A DNA stretch of 15,483 nucleotides from Spirochaetaceae bacterium (lineage in GTDB: Bacteria > Spirochaetota > Spirochaetia > SZUA-6 > Bin103), in NCBI GenBank assembly GCA_028820215.1, contig JAPPKD010000342.1:6433-21915 (forward strand). The letters are read 5' to 3'. The position numbers and the translations under genes were made by a program. Below are positions 7,025 to 14,528 of the stretch, in pieces; the stretch's first letter is position 1, and each line of letters opens with the position of its first letter. The notes under the pieces were generated by a model. It was not told the origin of the DNA, did not search any database, and saw only the letters and a program-made list of their open reading frames with translations.

Positions 7025-7732
7025 TCAGTCCGGCGTGTAGCCCGAAGGCTCCAGCACCACGATGGTCGGATGGCCTTCCTTGAGGGCTGGCAGCGGCAAC
7101 TCGATGGTGTGATGCCGCGGCCGCACCAGCGGGTCATCCGAGCGGTCCGCCAGGAACTCCTCCACCGTGGTCATGCCGAACCCGAGCGGCGGCAGCTCGT
7201 AGTGCATGGGCAGGATCCAGCGGGGCGCCAGCACACGGAACATGCGGTCGAGCTCCGCGAACTTCGGCGTCAGCCGCTGGCCGGCCAGCGCGAACAGCAC
7301 GTCGCACTTGCCCGCGAACGGCGCCAGCTCGTCGGCGGTGAGCTCGTAGCCCACGTCGCCCATGTGCATCAGCCAGAGACCGCCGACCTTGAAGGCGTAC
7401 AGCGCGTTGTCCTCCGGCCCGCGCGGGTGGTCGCGCGCCTCGGTCGCCTCCACGGTGGCGACCGGCTCGCCGGCGACGGACGCCTCCTGGCCGCGTGCCA
7501 CGTCCAGCGCGTTGATCACGCGCGGGCTGCCGGCCACGAGCTCGACGTGCGAATGAGCATCGTCGGTGAGCGAGCTGACGATGACCGTGTCGGCAGCCAA
7601 CGGCTCCAGCGGCGGCAACCCGAGCCGGGCGGGCGGGTAGGGGTCGGTGACGATGGACGGACGGCCGTCGACCCAGATGCGGAAGCAGGCGTGGCCCACG
7701 AACTCGACGCTGACAGACATCGGTGGGATCAT
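7025..7732 (-). CDS. MBL-fold metallohydrolase (UlaG-like) with altered zinc motif
   Basis: A 235-residue protein of the UlaG-like metallo-beta-lactamase fold family. The opening strand VEFVGHACFRIWVDG (9-23) with TDPY (29-32) is typical. The usual HxHxDH zinc motif should fall in SSLTDDAHSH (53-62); aligned by the following GSPRVI segment it reads L-T-D-D-A-H, so the first two His are replaced while His60 (and nearby His62) remain. Later ligands look present: HMGD (123-126) and PMHY (176-178, His177). It probably hydrolyses, or once hydrolysed, a small ester or lactone-like substrate in the cytoplasm. Two ATGs compete: 7732 and, four codons later, 7720 (MSVSVEFVGHA), the latter closer to the family start; neither has a good ribosome site. 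It lies upstream of the three PhyH genes on one strand and is divergent from the reductase 11-23 bases away. Confidence 0.82.
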   Translation of the reverse strand: MIPPMSVSVEFVGHACFRIWVDGRPSIVTDPYPPARLGLPPLEPLAADTVIVSSLTDDAHSHVELVAGSPRVINALDVARGQEASVAGEPVATVEATEARDHPRGPEDNALYAFKVGGLWLMHMGDVGYELTADELAPFAGKCDVLFALAGQRLTPKFAELDRMFRVLAPRWILPMHYELPPLGFGMTTVEEFLADRSDDPLVRPRHHTIELPLPALKEGHPTIVVLEPSGYTPD

Positions 7733-7743
7733 ACGCGGCGATC

Positions 7744-8628
7744 ATGATTCCGACCAGACCGTTCGGGAGCACCGGACACCACAGCACGCTGACCCTGTTC
7801 GGCGGCGCTGCCTTCAAGCCCACCTCGACCGAGGCCGACGCCGAGCGCGTCCTGGAACTGCTGTTCCGGCACGGCGTCAACCACATCGACACCGCCCACG
7901 GCTACGGCGGCGGCAACTCGGAGACCCTCATCGGCGGCTGGATGGAGCGCCACCGCGACCGCTTCTTCCTGGCCACCAAGACCGGCGATCGCACCGCCGC
8001 GGGCGCCCGCGCCCAGGTGGAGCTCTCCCGCCGCCGCCTGCGCGCCGACACCATCGACCTGATCCAGCTCCACAGCCTGACCACGGAGGAGGACTGGGCC
8101 ACCGCGTTCGGTCCCGGCGGCGCCCTGGAGGCGGTGGCAGAGGAGCGCGAGCAGGGCCACGTGCGCTTCATCGGGGTGACCGGGCATGGGTTCGCCGCGC
8201 CGCGCATGCACCTGCGCAGCCTGGAGCGCTTCCCGTTCGACTCGGTGCTGCTGCCCATGAACTACGTCATGGCCAGCGACCAGCGTTACCGCGCCGACTT
8301 CGATGCGCTCAAGGCGCTGTGCGACGACCGCGGCGTCGCGGTGCAGCTCATCAAGTCGACCGCGCGCCGGCCGTGGGGTGGACGTGAACGCTCCCGGGGC
8401 CCCTGGTACGAGCCGCTGGAAGCGCCAGAGGACATCGCCCGCGCCGTGGCCTACGCCCTGAGCTACGCCCCCGCGTTCATCAACGCCATGGCAGACGTCG
8501 ACCTGCTGCCCCTGCTGCTGCAGGCCGCCGAGTCACCCGGCGAGCGCCCGTCCGACGCGGAAATGGAGGCGATGGTCAACTCTCGCGAGATGCAGCCGAT
8601 CTTCGAGGATCTGGCGATGATCCACTAA
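7744..8628 (+). CDS. Aldo/keto reductase
   Basis: A 294-residue aldo/keto reductase, an NAD(P)H-dependent cytoplasmic enzyme that reduces aldehydes or ketones. The catalytic tetrad is readable: Asp49 and Tyr54 in HIDTAHGYGGGNSE, Lys79 in LATKTGDR and His110 in IDLIQLHSL. The C-terminal part has barrel strands such as VRFIGVTGHG and DSVLLPMNYV. It belongs with the short bacterial family related to YeaE / predicted oxidoreductases. An in-frame ATG also exists at 7723, but it would overlap the divergent MBL start; the ATG at 7744 (MIPTRPFG) matches where homologs begin. The coding is very GC-rich (about 80% in places), in contrast to the following Fic gene, which starts 20 bases downstream. The substrate is unknown. 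Confidence 0.9.
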   Translation: MIPTRPFGSTGHHSTLTLFGGAAFKPTSTEADAERVLELLFRHGVNHIDTAHGYGGGNSETLIGGWMERHRDRFFLATKTGDRTAAGARAQVELSRRRLRADTIDLIQLHSLTTEEDWATAFGPGGALEAVAEEREQGHVRFIGVTGHGFAAPRMHLRSLERFPFDSVLLPMNYVMASDQRYRADFDALKALCDDRGVAVQLIKSTARRPWGGRERSRGPWYEPLEAPEDIARAVAYALSYAPAFINAMADVDLLPLLLQAAESPGERPSDAEMEAMVNSREMQPIFEDLAMIH

Positions 8629-8648
8629 GCTCTGCGGAAAGACGGTCC

Positions 8649-9515
8649 ATGACATCGGGCATCCTGGAGACAGTCGACCGGCTCAAGGACGAACTCCATG
8701 CACTCCGTCCTCTTCCTTCAGACGTGGTCGCCAGGGTCGAACAGAAGCTGAGGATCGAGTCCGACTACCACTCGAACGCCGTCGAAGGAAACTCTCTCAC
8801 CCTCGGCGAAACCCGGAGCCTTGTCCTCCATGGCCTGACCGCGCGCGGCAAGCCGATGCGCGATCATCTCGACATCCAGGGGCATGACGACGCCGTCAAG
8901 GCCATCGAGCGTGCGGTCAAGGAAGACACCGGGCTGACCGAAGTCTTCATCCGCAATCTCCATCGAGTATTGCTGAAGGAACCGTACGAGACCGAGGCCA
9001 TGACTCCTGACGGCCGCCGTACGATGCGACCCATCGTCCTCGGCGACTACAAGGCAACCCCGAACAACGTGAAGACCTCGACCGGGGAGATGTACTACTT
9101 CACGCCGCCGGAACAAGTGAAGCCGGAGATGACCGATCTTCTCGACCGGTGTCGAGCGCAGGAAGCCGCCGGCGAGCATCCGATCATCATCGCGGCCGCG
9201 TTTCACTACCGCTTCGTCCGCATTCACCCGTTCGACGACGGCAACGGGCGCATTGCGCGCCTGCTGATGAACCTGATCCTCATCAAGCACGGCTACACCG
9301 TGGCCATCGTCGATCGCAGCGAGAGAGCAGCCTATCTCACCAGTCTCGAACAAGCGGACAGGACCGAGGACCTCGCACAGTTCATCGAATACATCGCCTC
9401 ATGCTGTACGTACTCACTGAGTCTGTACCTGCGGGCTGCTCGTGGCGAGTCGATCGAGAATCCGGAAGACCTCGATGCCGAGATAGAACGCTTCAAACGG
9501 TCACAAAGGCAATAG
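8649..9515 (+). CDS. Fic family AMP-transferase, class II (self-inhibited)
   Basis: A 288-residue Fic-domain protein. The Fic core motif HPFDDGNGRIAR lies at 193-204; His193 is the catalytic base and the acid/Asn/Arg residues bind Mg and the ATP phosphates. An inhibitory motif, SNAVEGN (Ser42 to Asn48), precedes the core and fits (S/T)xxxE(G/N), so Glu46 should block the ATP site: class II, needing no separate antitoxin. A flap-like stretch TPNNVKTSTG (137-146) comes before the core. Such proteins usually transfer AMP to a hydroxyl side chain of a target protein, which is unknown here. The ATG at 8649 has GGAAAG upstream. Sampled stretches are about 58-60% GC against about 80% in the reductase, suggesting separate acquisition. 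Its stop touches the stop of the convergent methyltransferase gene with no gap. Confidence 0.93.
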   Translation: MTSGILETVDRLKDELHALRPLPSDVVARVEQKLRIESDYHSNAVEGNSLTLGETRSLVLHGLTARGKPMRDHLDIQGHDDAVKAIERAVKEDTGLTEVFIRNLHRVLLKEPYETEAMTPDGRRTMRPIVLGDYKATPNNVKTSTGEMYYFTPPEQVKPEMTDLLDRCRAQEAAGEHPIIIAAAFHYRFVRIHPFDDGNGRIARLLMNLILIKHGYTVAIVDRSERAAYLTSLEQADRTEDLAQFIEYIASCCTYSLSLYLRAARGESIENPEDLDAEIERFKRSQRQ

Positions 9516-10256
9516 TCAAGGCTTTTTCGCGGTGAACGCCGTAAACGGTGACTGCCTCATGAAATCCTTCCAGAACGCTTGTTGAGGTTCTGACGGGTCC
9601 AGGGAGACGTCGATCCAGTGGAAATCCTGGAACCCGGCGTCACGCATCGCTGCTTCGTAGGCGGCCGGCGGCAGGTAGTAGTTGTCGATCTCGAACACCC
9701 CGCCGTCCGGGTTGGTGATTCGGTAGCGGACGACATCGCCCTCCGCCGGAGGATGACGGCAGGTGCGTTCGAATCCGTACATGGCCAGGGACTTGCCCGG
9801 AAGAGGCGGGCAGCGGACGTTGTCGTTGAACCCGACAAGCCTGCCGCCGGAGCGTAAGGAGCCGAAACAGGCGCGACAGAACGCTGCCATCTCGTCCGCC
9901 GTGCGCGCGTAGTTCAGCAGGTAGACGGCCGTCACGACGTCGACGGGCGTCGCCGGCACGAACTCCGCCGCGTCGGCACAGACGTACCGGCAGCCGAGCG
10001 GATCCGCACGCTCCGCGGCTTCCGCCAGCGCGATCATCTCCGTCGAGTTGTCGACGCCGGTCACCGCCGCCGCACCGGCACGCATGAATCGGCGGGCATG
10101 GATTCCTTCGCCGCACCCGAAATCCACGACCGTCAGGCCGCGCAGATCACCGAGGAGCTGGAACAGCGTGTAGCGCTCGACGACGTGCCGGAACGGGAGC
10201 TGCTTCGAGTCGCGGTAGCGCGCGGCGATGGCGTCGTACGGCTGAGGTGTGGTCAT
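9516..10256 (-). CDS. Class I SAM-dependent methyltransferase
   Basis: A 246-residue Rossmann-fold methyltransferase. Motif I is VVDFGCGEG (43-51), the acidic residue for the SAM ribose is Asp69 in TGVDN, and CADAAEF (93-99) fits the adenine-binding loop. The N-terminus YDAIAARYRDSKQLPF is that of free-standing small-molecule methyltransferases, and the C-terminal half includes a paired Tyr (DNYYLPPAAYEAAM) that may line the acceptor pocket. The substrate is not known. The start is either ATG 10256 or ATG 10277 seven codons upstream; the latter overlaps the propeller gene's stop as TAATG, which would allow coupled translation. Homology to the usual N-terminus favours 10256. The frame stays open far upstream in shadow of the next two genes, giving a false 978-residue fusion that should be ignored. 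Confidence 0.88.
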   Translation of the reverse strand: MTTPQPYDAIAARYRDSKQLPFRHVVERYTLFQLLGDLRGLTVVDFGCGEGIHARRFMRAGAAAVTGVDNSTEMIALAEAAERADPLGCRYVCADAAEFVPATPVDVVTAVYLLNYARTADEMAAFCRACFGSLRSGGRLVGFNDNVRCPPLPGKSLAMYGFERTCRHPPAEGDVVRYRITNPDGGVFEIDNYYLPPAAYEAAMRDAGFQDFHWIDVSLDPSEPQQAFWKDFMRQSPFTAFTAKKP

Positions 10257-10276
10257 GGTCAAAGGACCCGAGTCCA

Positions 10277-11389
10277 TTATGCCCGCCAGCGGGTGGCGGC
10301 GCAGTGGGTGACGTTGTCGGCGGGCGTGACGTAGTAGGCGGACAGGATGTCGCCGTCCGGTAGCTGCATCGATACCGGGTAGCCCACGTCGCCGGCGCCG
10401 GTGCCTTCTCCCCGGTGCGGTGAGTGGCCGGTGCTGTCGTCGCGGAGCACGACCGTGCCGTCGACGTCCCAGGTCTCGCCTCCGTCGTCGCTGAGGACGG
10501 CGCGCACGCCCATCGGCGGGCGTCGGTAGCCGTGGGTGCAGAGGATGCGGCCGTCGGCCAGCTTCAGCAGGTGGGCGGGGTGTCCCCAGATCGGCGTCTT
10601 GATGGGCTCCGTCCAGGTCCGGCCGCAATCGTCGGACCACATCTGCAGCAGGTGATGGTCGCCGCGTCCCAGGTCGCCGCGGGTGAGGGCGATCAGCCTG
10701 CCGGGCGCGACCTCGCACAGCGCAGTCTCGTTGGCCGGCACGGCCTTGGCCTTCGCGCACAGGTCGTGCAGCCGCCAGGTCAGGCCGTCGTTCTCCGAGC
10801 GCAGCACGTACGGGCGCTCGTCGCCGTCGTGGTCGTGGGTGTACACGCTGACGACCAGCGTGCCGTCGTGCATGACGACGCCGCGGTTGAAGCACCAGAA
10901 GCCCTGTGCGCCAGGCACCTCCCATTCGCGGACCTCCCAGGTCTTGCCACCGTCGTTTGAGCGCCGCGACACCAGCAGCGGAGACTGCACGGCGATCTGG
11001 CCGGGCCGTTCCGGGAGCATGCGCACCCAGCGGCGCTGTGCACGCGCCTCGTCGAGGCGGCCGGCGTGCCAGGCCTCGAATCCGTGGGCGCCGACGGTCA
11101 CGAAGGTGTCCCCGCCCGGATCCGGGAGCACCACGGCGAAGCGGTCCATGTGCTCGTCGGCGGTGCCGAACGGCCAGTTGGCCGGGTGCGCGGGATGGTC
11201 GCTCGACTGCCAGGTCCGCCCGCCGTCGTGGGACGCCATCGCCAGGAAGCGGCCGAAGGTGCTGGCGCCCGGGTGGCTGCCGATCGGGGAGGTGACCACC
11301 CCGGCGCCGATGCTGCCGTCGGGGAGCGGCCACAGCACCGGCCAGGGTGAGTAGGCAGCCGGGTCGCGATAGATCACGCTGTGCTGCAT
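10277..11389 (-). CDS. Sialidase-like (BNR/Asp-box) beta-propeller protein
   Basis: A 370-residue protein with five Asp-box motifs (SxDxGxTW type): SHDGGRTW (53-60), SNDGGKTW (144-151), SENDGLTW (198-205), SDDCGRTW (252-259) and SDDGGETW (300-307). These mark a beta-propeller of the sialidase/neuraminidase superfamily. NETALCEV (220-227) holds a Glu that could be the catalytic one, but I do not see a clear RIP motif, so enzymatic activity is not assured. There is no signal peptide from this start, so it appears cytoplasmic. ATG 11389 is chosen because homologous sequence begins there; ATG 11401 and ATG 11464 are in frame but lie inside the divergent thiamine-enzyme gene. The methyltransferase follows directly on the same strand. 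Possible roles are removal or modification of glycan-derived sugars, or a non-catalytic sensing propeller. Confidence 0.83.
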   Translation of the reverse strand: MQHSVIYRDPAAYSPWPVLWPLPDGSIGAGVVTSPIGSHPGASTFGRFLAMASHDGGRTWQSSDHPAHPANWPFGTADEHMDRFAVVLPDPGGDTFVTVGAHGFEAWHAGRLDEARAQRRWVRMLPERPGQIAVQSPLLVSRRSNDGGKTWEVREWEVPGAQGFWCFNRGVVMHDGTLVVSVYTHDHDGDERPYVLRSENDGLTWRLHDLCAKAKAVPANETALCEVAPGRLIALTRGDLGRGDHHLLQMWSDDCGRTWTEPIKTPIWGHPAHLLKLADGRILCTHGYRRPPMGVRAVLSDDGGETWDVDGTVVLRDDSTGHSPHRGEGTGAGDVGYPVSMQLPDGDILSAYYVTPADNVTHCAATRWRA

Positions 11390-11390
11390 G
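11387..11390. promoter_or_regulatory. Shared CATG: overlapping divergent start codons
   Basis: The ATG of the plus-strand thiamine enzyme (11388-11390) and the ATG of the minus-strand propeller gene (11389-11387) share two bases within CATG. No in-frame alternative start for the plus gene was found nearby, and neither start has a good Shine-Dalgarno sequence. Promoters for each gene must then lie inside the other's coding sequence, unless the propeller start is elsewhere. Confidence 0.5.
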
Positions 11391-13022
11391 TCCACGATCA
11401 TCGCGCATCGCGCCACGGTTGCAAGCGCCGTCGCCGACGGCCTGCAGGAGGCCGGCATCGACACCGTGTTCGGCCTGCCGGGAGGGGAGAACGTCCACCT
11501 GATGGAGGCGATGCGTCAGGCGGGCCTCCGGTTCGTGTTGAGCGAGCACGAGAACGCCGCCGCCTTCATGGCCGGAGCCGCGAGCCAGCTCACCCGCAAG
11601 CCCACCGCCTGCCTGACGACGCTGGGGCCGGGGGCGGTCAACTGCGTGGCCGGTGTCGCGCACGCGTTCCTGGACCGCTGCCCGGTGCTGGTGCTCACGG
11701 CGCAGATGGCGCCGAGCCTGCAGGACCGGCACACCCACCAGCTCGTCGACCTGCACCGGCTGTTCGGGCCGATCACCAAGGCGACCCTGGACGTCACCCC
11801 GGAGGGGGCGGCCACGGCGGTGCGCGATGCGCTGCGCATCGCCACCGGCGGGATGCCGGGCCCCGTGCACCTGCAGATTCCCAACGACGTTGCCGGACGC
11901 GGGACGGAGCAGGCGGATCGGGACGAAGCATCGACCGGTATCGACGACGGACCACCGCCGGTAGCGCGGGCAGACCTCGCCCGCGCGGCGGCCGGCCTGG
12001 CTGCCGCGGAGCGGCCGGTGATCGTCGTGGGACTGGGGCTGGAGCCGGAGGCCCCCTACGCGGAGCTCCGTGCGTTCGCGGAGCGGCTCGGCGCGCCGGT
12101 CCTCGCGGCTCCCAAGGCGAAGGGGGCGTTTCCGGCGTCGCATCCGCTGGGCTCGGAGACGATCGGGTTGACCCGCACCGACCCCGGCTACGATCTGATC
12201 GCGGAGGCGGACCGGGTGATCGCGGTCGGTATGGACGTGGTCGAGGTGGTGCTGCCGTGGTCGGTCGAGGCACCGGTGCTGTGGATCGCTCCGTGGCACG
12301 ACAAGATCGGAGCACCGACGGCCGAGCAGGCGCTGATCGGACCGCTCGGGCCAACTCTCGCCGACCTGACGGAGCGGTTCCCGGAGTGCCGGAGCGGCTG
12401 GGGCGTGGATCGCGCTGCCCATTACCGGCAATTGCGGCGGCGCCGCAGCCACGACGCCGCCGCCCGCTCATCTTCCGGCGTCCTCGCACCGCAGACCGTG
12501 CTGACCGAAGCGCAGGCGGTGCTGCCGGCAGGCGCGGTGATCACCACCGACGTCGGCTCGCACAAGATCCTGGCGGCGCTGGAGTGGGACTCGGAGCTGC
12601 CCAATCGCTACCTGGTATCCAACGGCCTGTCCGCCATGGGGTTCGGGCCGGCGTCGGCGGCGGGCGCGGCGCTGATCGGCCATGAGCCGGTGCTCTGCCT
12701 GACCGGAGACGCGGGGCTGCTCATGTGCGCGGGCGGGCTCGCGACCCTCGCGCAGATCGAGACACCCGTGCTGATGGTCGTGCTCGTCGACGGCGCCCTG
12801 GACCTGATTCGCGCCCACCAGCGCCGGTCCGGTGCCCAGCCGTTCGGCACGGAGTTCCCCGCTCCCGACGTCGAGCGGATCGGCGCCGCGTTCGGACTGC
12901 CGGCGGTCACGGTCGACACCGCCGCCGGCCTGCGGGCGGAGCTTGCCCGGGGCGTGGAGCGTTGCGGCGCGTCCGTGATCGGAGTGCGGATCGACCCCGA
13001 GTGCTACCGGGGGTCGTTCTGA
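11388..13022 (+). CDS. Thiamine-diphosphate-dependent enzyme, acetolactate-synthase-like
   Basis: A 544-residue protein with the three-domain layout of ThDP enzymes (acetolactate synthase, benzoylformate decarboxylase and relatives). The N-terminal pyrimidine domain has FGLPGGEN and the catalytic Glu55 in SEHENAAAFMAGAA, followed by LTTLGPGAVN (77-86). A central domain spans roughly 190-330. The C-terminal pyrophosphate domain carries SAMGFGPASAAGAALIG and the metal motif. That motif is unusual: the GDG start reads G440-D-A442 and the usual Asn-Asn end reads V467-D468. Asp could still hold Mg. It should decarboxylate a 2-oxo acid or make a new C-C bond, but neither substrate nor acceptor can be named. 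It is not a clear biosynthetic IlvB, and no small regulatory subunit is near. It ends 7 bases from the convergent coiled-coil gene. Confidence 0.87.
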   Translation: MSTIIAHRATVASAVADGLQEAGIDTVFGLPGGENVHLMEAMRQAGLRFVLSEHENAAAFMAGAASQLTRKPTACLTTLGPGAVNCVAGVAHAFLDRCPVLVLTAQMAPSLQDRHTHQLVDLHRLFGPITKATLDVTPEGAATAVRDALRIATGGMPGPVHLQIPNDVAGRGTEQADRDEASTGIDDGPPPVARADLARAAAGLAAAERPVIVVGLGLEPEAPYAELRAFAERLGAPVLAAPKAKGAFPASHPLGSETIGLTRTDPGYDLIAEADRVIAVGMDVVEVVLPWSVEAPVLWIAPWHDKIGAPTAEQALIGPLGPTLADLTERFPECRSGWGVDRAAHYRQLRRRRSHDAAARSSSGVLAPQTVLTEAQAVLPAGAVITTDVGSHKILAALEWDSELPNRYLVSNGLSAMGFGPASAAGAALIGHEPVLCLTGDAGLLMCAGGLATLAQIETPVLMVVLVDGALDLIRAHQRRSGAQPFGTEFPAPDVERIGAAFGLPAVTVDTAAGLRAELARGVERCGASVIGVRIDPECYRGSF

Positions 13023-13029
13023 CGAGCCG

Positions 13030-13485
13030 TTACGCGGCGCCTTCTCCCGGCTTGTCCGGCTGGTTGCGGGCGCCCCAGAACATCCCTTCGATGACTCCCT
13101 CGACCTTGGAAAGCCGGTCGCCGATGTTGATGACCCGCGCGGTGAGCTCCTTGAAGCCGGCCTGCATCTCGCCCCGCAGCCTGTTTTCGAGGCCTTTCAA
13201 TCCCCCTCTCGACTCATTGCCGAGTACGTTCATGTCGTCCTTCAACTCACTGCGCGATGCGTTTATGTCGTCCTTCAACTCGTTGCGCAACGCGTTCATG
13301 TCCCCCTGCAGCCCGGTGCCGAGGGCTTTCATGTCGTCCTTCAGCTCGGTGCGCAGGGCGTTCATGTCGCCGCGCATGTCCCCGCGCAGGTCACGCACTT
13401 CCCGGCGCACGCCGCGCATTGCGGCGAACATGGCGGTGCCCAGCGCGATCGCCGCCGCGACGATGGCAATCAACTCTGCGTTCAC
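13030..13485 (-). CDS. Membrane-anchored coiled-coil protein of 11-residue repeats
   Basis: A 151-residue protein of unknown function. Residues 4-23 (ELIAIVAAAIALGTAMFAAM) form one hydrophobic helix with a short outside end and basic residues after it, so it is probably an inner-membrane anchor with the rest in the cytoplasm. From residue 39 to 126 the sequence is eight consecutive 11-residue units such as GDMNALRTELK and DDMKALGTGLQ, with hydrophobic residues in fixed places: a hendecad coiled coil, probably oligomeric. The end is polar and Pro/Gly-rich. GTG at 13485 is preferred over GTG at 13491 because GGAGAGG lies 5 bases upstream of it. Similar short anchor-plus-coil proteins are widespread but uncharacterised. 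Phage, stress or scaffold roles are all possible. Confidence 0.75.
   Translation of the reverse strand: MNAELIAIVAAAIALGTAMFAAMRGVRREVRDLRGDMRGDMNALRTELKDDMKALGTGLQGDMNALRNELKDDINASRSELKDDMNVLGNESRGGLKGLENRLRGEMQAGFKELTARVINIGDRLSKVEGVIEGMFWGARNQPDKPGEGAA
13207..13371. repeat. Five 33-base tandem units inside the coiled-coil gene
   Basis: On the plus strand, units begin TTCATGTCGTCCTTCA or a close variant and recur every 33 bases. They encode residues 39-93 of the coiled-coil protein. Similarity is clear at DNA level here and fades over the next three protein-level units, down to 13108. This suggests growth of the coil by in-frame duplication. Confidence 0.7.
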
Positions 13486-13490
13486 GTACA

Positions 13491-13497
13491 CCTCTCC
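13491..13497 (-). promoter_or_regulatory. Ribosome binding site that decides the coiled-coil start
   Basis: GGAGAGG on the minus strand. It abuts the first GTG (13491) but lies 5 bases from the second GTG (13485), so the second is the likely start. Between here and the PhyH4 stop (13661), about 160 bases, I see no gene and no strong hairpin. Confidence 0.55.
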
Positions 13498-13660
13498 GGC
13501 GCCTCCACCCCGGACGGAATCGTACCGGCCGGCGGCCTCGATGTCACCGTAACCCGGTATCCGCAGGAAGTAGGCGCGTGTTCTATCGGCAATAACGCGC
13601 GCGTTGGCGCTACCGCTTCACGGGGCAAGAGCGTACGGGATCGATCGCTTGTCCGCCCGA

Positions 13661-14470
13661 TTACTTGTCGCGGGGCTCGAAGCCCAGGTCGACCAGGGGC
13701 TGCACCATCTTGCGCATGCGGGGATCGTCGCTCTCGATGAAGCTGCGCGGCGGCCGGAGCTCTCCGCCGGAGGAGGCCTGGCGCTCCTTCAGCCACCGCT
13801 GCTGCTCGGCGCTGACCGGGTTGGCCATGAACGCGATGGCGAGCTGCACGCGCAGGCCGGGACCGCCGAAGGCGGCGTGCGGGATATCCTCCGTGAACAC
13901 CAGCACGTCGCCCAGGCTCGACTCCAACGGAATGTGCGGCACCTCGTCCGGGCGGAGCCCCCACGGCCGGAACTCCTCCGTGGTGTTGCGGTTGCGCAGC
14001 GGCAGGTAGTAGTCGGGAGCCTGCGACCAGCGCGGGTCCACGAAGCGCAGGTAGTTGCGGTGCGCGCCCGGCACGACGCGGAGGCAGCCGTCATCGGTAG
14101 TGAGGTCGTCCAGGTACAGCGACACCTTGATGTGCGGGAGCCCCCAGGTGACCACGCCGCTGCCGCCGTGCCATGGGGTGTCGCCCACGTGTCCGTGGCC
14201 GGCCGATCCCTCGTAGACGAAGTCGTGCCCGAGGATCTTGCGGGGAATGTCCAGCAGCCGCTCGTCCGCGAGCAGCGCCGCATGCCGCTCGCCGCGCTCG
14301 CAGACGCGGGCGACGTCCCGGCTCTGCGAGCCGTCGAAGTCCGGGAATTCCTCCAGCAGCAGGCGGTCGAACTCCTCGCGCAGAGCTGTCGCCTCCGCGC
14401 GGTTGAACAGCCCGCGTAGAGGCACGTAGCCAAAGGCGATAAAGTGCATCACGTGATCGTCATTCAACAT
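13661..14470 (-). CDS. PhyH4: phytanoyl-CoA dioxygenase-like protein with HxG (halogenase-like) motif
   Basis: A 269-residue PhyH-family protein, closest to PhyH1 of the tandem group: both share HFIAFG near the start, H-V-G-D before the metal site and FMANPV after the distal His. The metal site reads His101-Gly-Gly103 in TPWHGGSG, where a hydroxylase has H-x-D. Distal His198 (IPHAAFG) and Arg207 are present. In known Fe/2OG halogenases (SyrB2 with HxA, WelO5 with HxG) the missing carboxylate leaves room for chloride on the iron, so a halogenase or other non-hydroxylating role is possible; the residue change alone does not prove it. The start is ATG 14470 ([10 protein letters not shown]); upstream ATGs are in frame but lack homology. 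It is divergent from the SDR gene, 92 bases away, with a palindrome between them. Confidence 0.9.
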   Translation of the reverse strand: MLNDDHVMHFIAFGYVPLRGLFNRAEATALREEFDRLLLEEFPDFDGSQSRDVARVCERGERHAALLADERLLDIPRKILGHDFVYEGSAGHGHVGDTPWHGGSGVVTWGLPHIKVSLYLDDLTTDDGCLRVVPGAHRNYLRFVDPRWSQAPDYYLPLRNRNTTEEFRPWGLRPDEVPHIPLESSLGDVLVFTEDIPHAAFGGPGLRVQLAIAFMANPVSAEQQRWLKERQASSGGELRPPRSFIESDDPRMRKMVQPLVDLGFEPRDK

Positions 14471-14528
14471 TCCGCACCACCGGACAGCCATCCAGAGGAC
14501 AGTTTCATGCACAACGTAGAGCAGCGGC

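Noticed and set aside
7690..7744. A sigma-70 promoter for the reductase with CTGACA as -35
   Set aside because: No convincing -10 sequence at proper spacing; chance matches are expected.
8649..9515. Fic protein as half of a two-gene toxin-antitoxin pair
   Set aside because: No small antitoxin frame is adjacent, and the inhibitory motif SNAVEGN is within the same protein.
9516..12452. A 978-residue open frame on the minus strand ending in the methyltransferase
   Set aside because: Only the last 246-253 residues look like a protein family. The upstream part overlaps the propeller and thiamine-enzyme genes in other frames and is Arg/Pro-rich, as GC-rich shadows are.
13207..13371. 33-base repeats as a possible CRISPR array
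   Set aside because: The units are adjacent without spacers, diverge from each other and encode in-frame 11-residue coiled-coil repeats.
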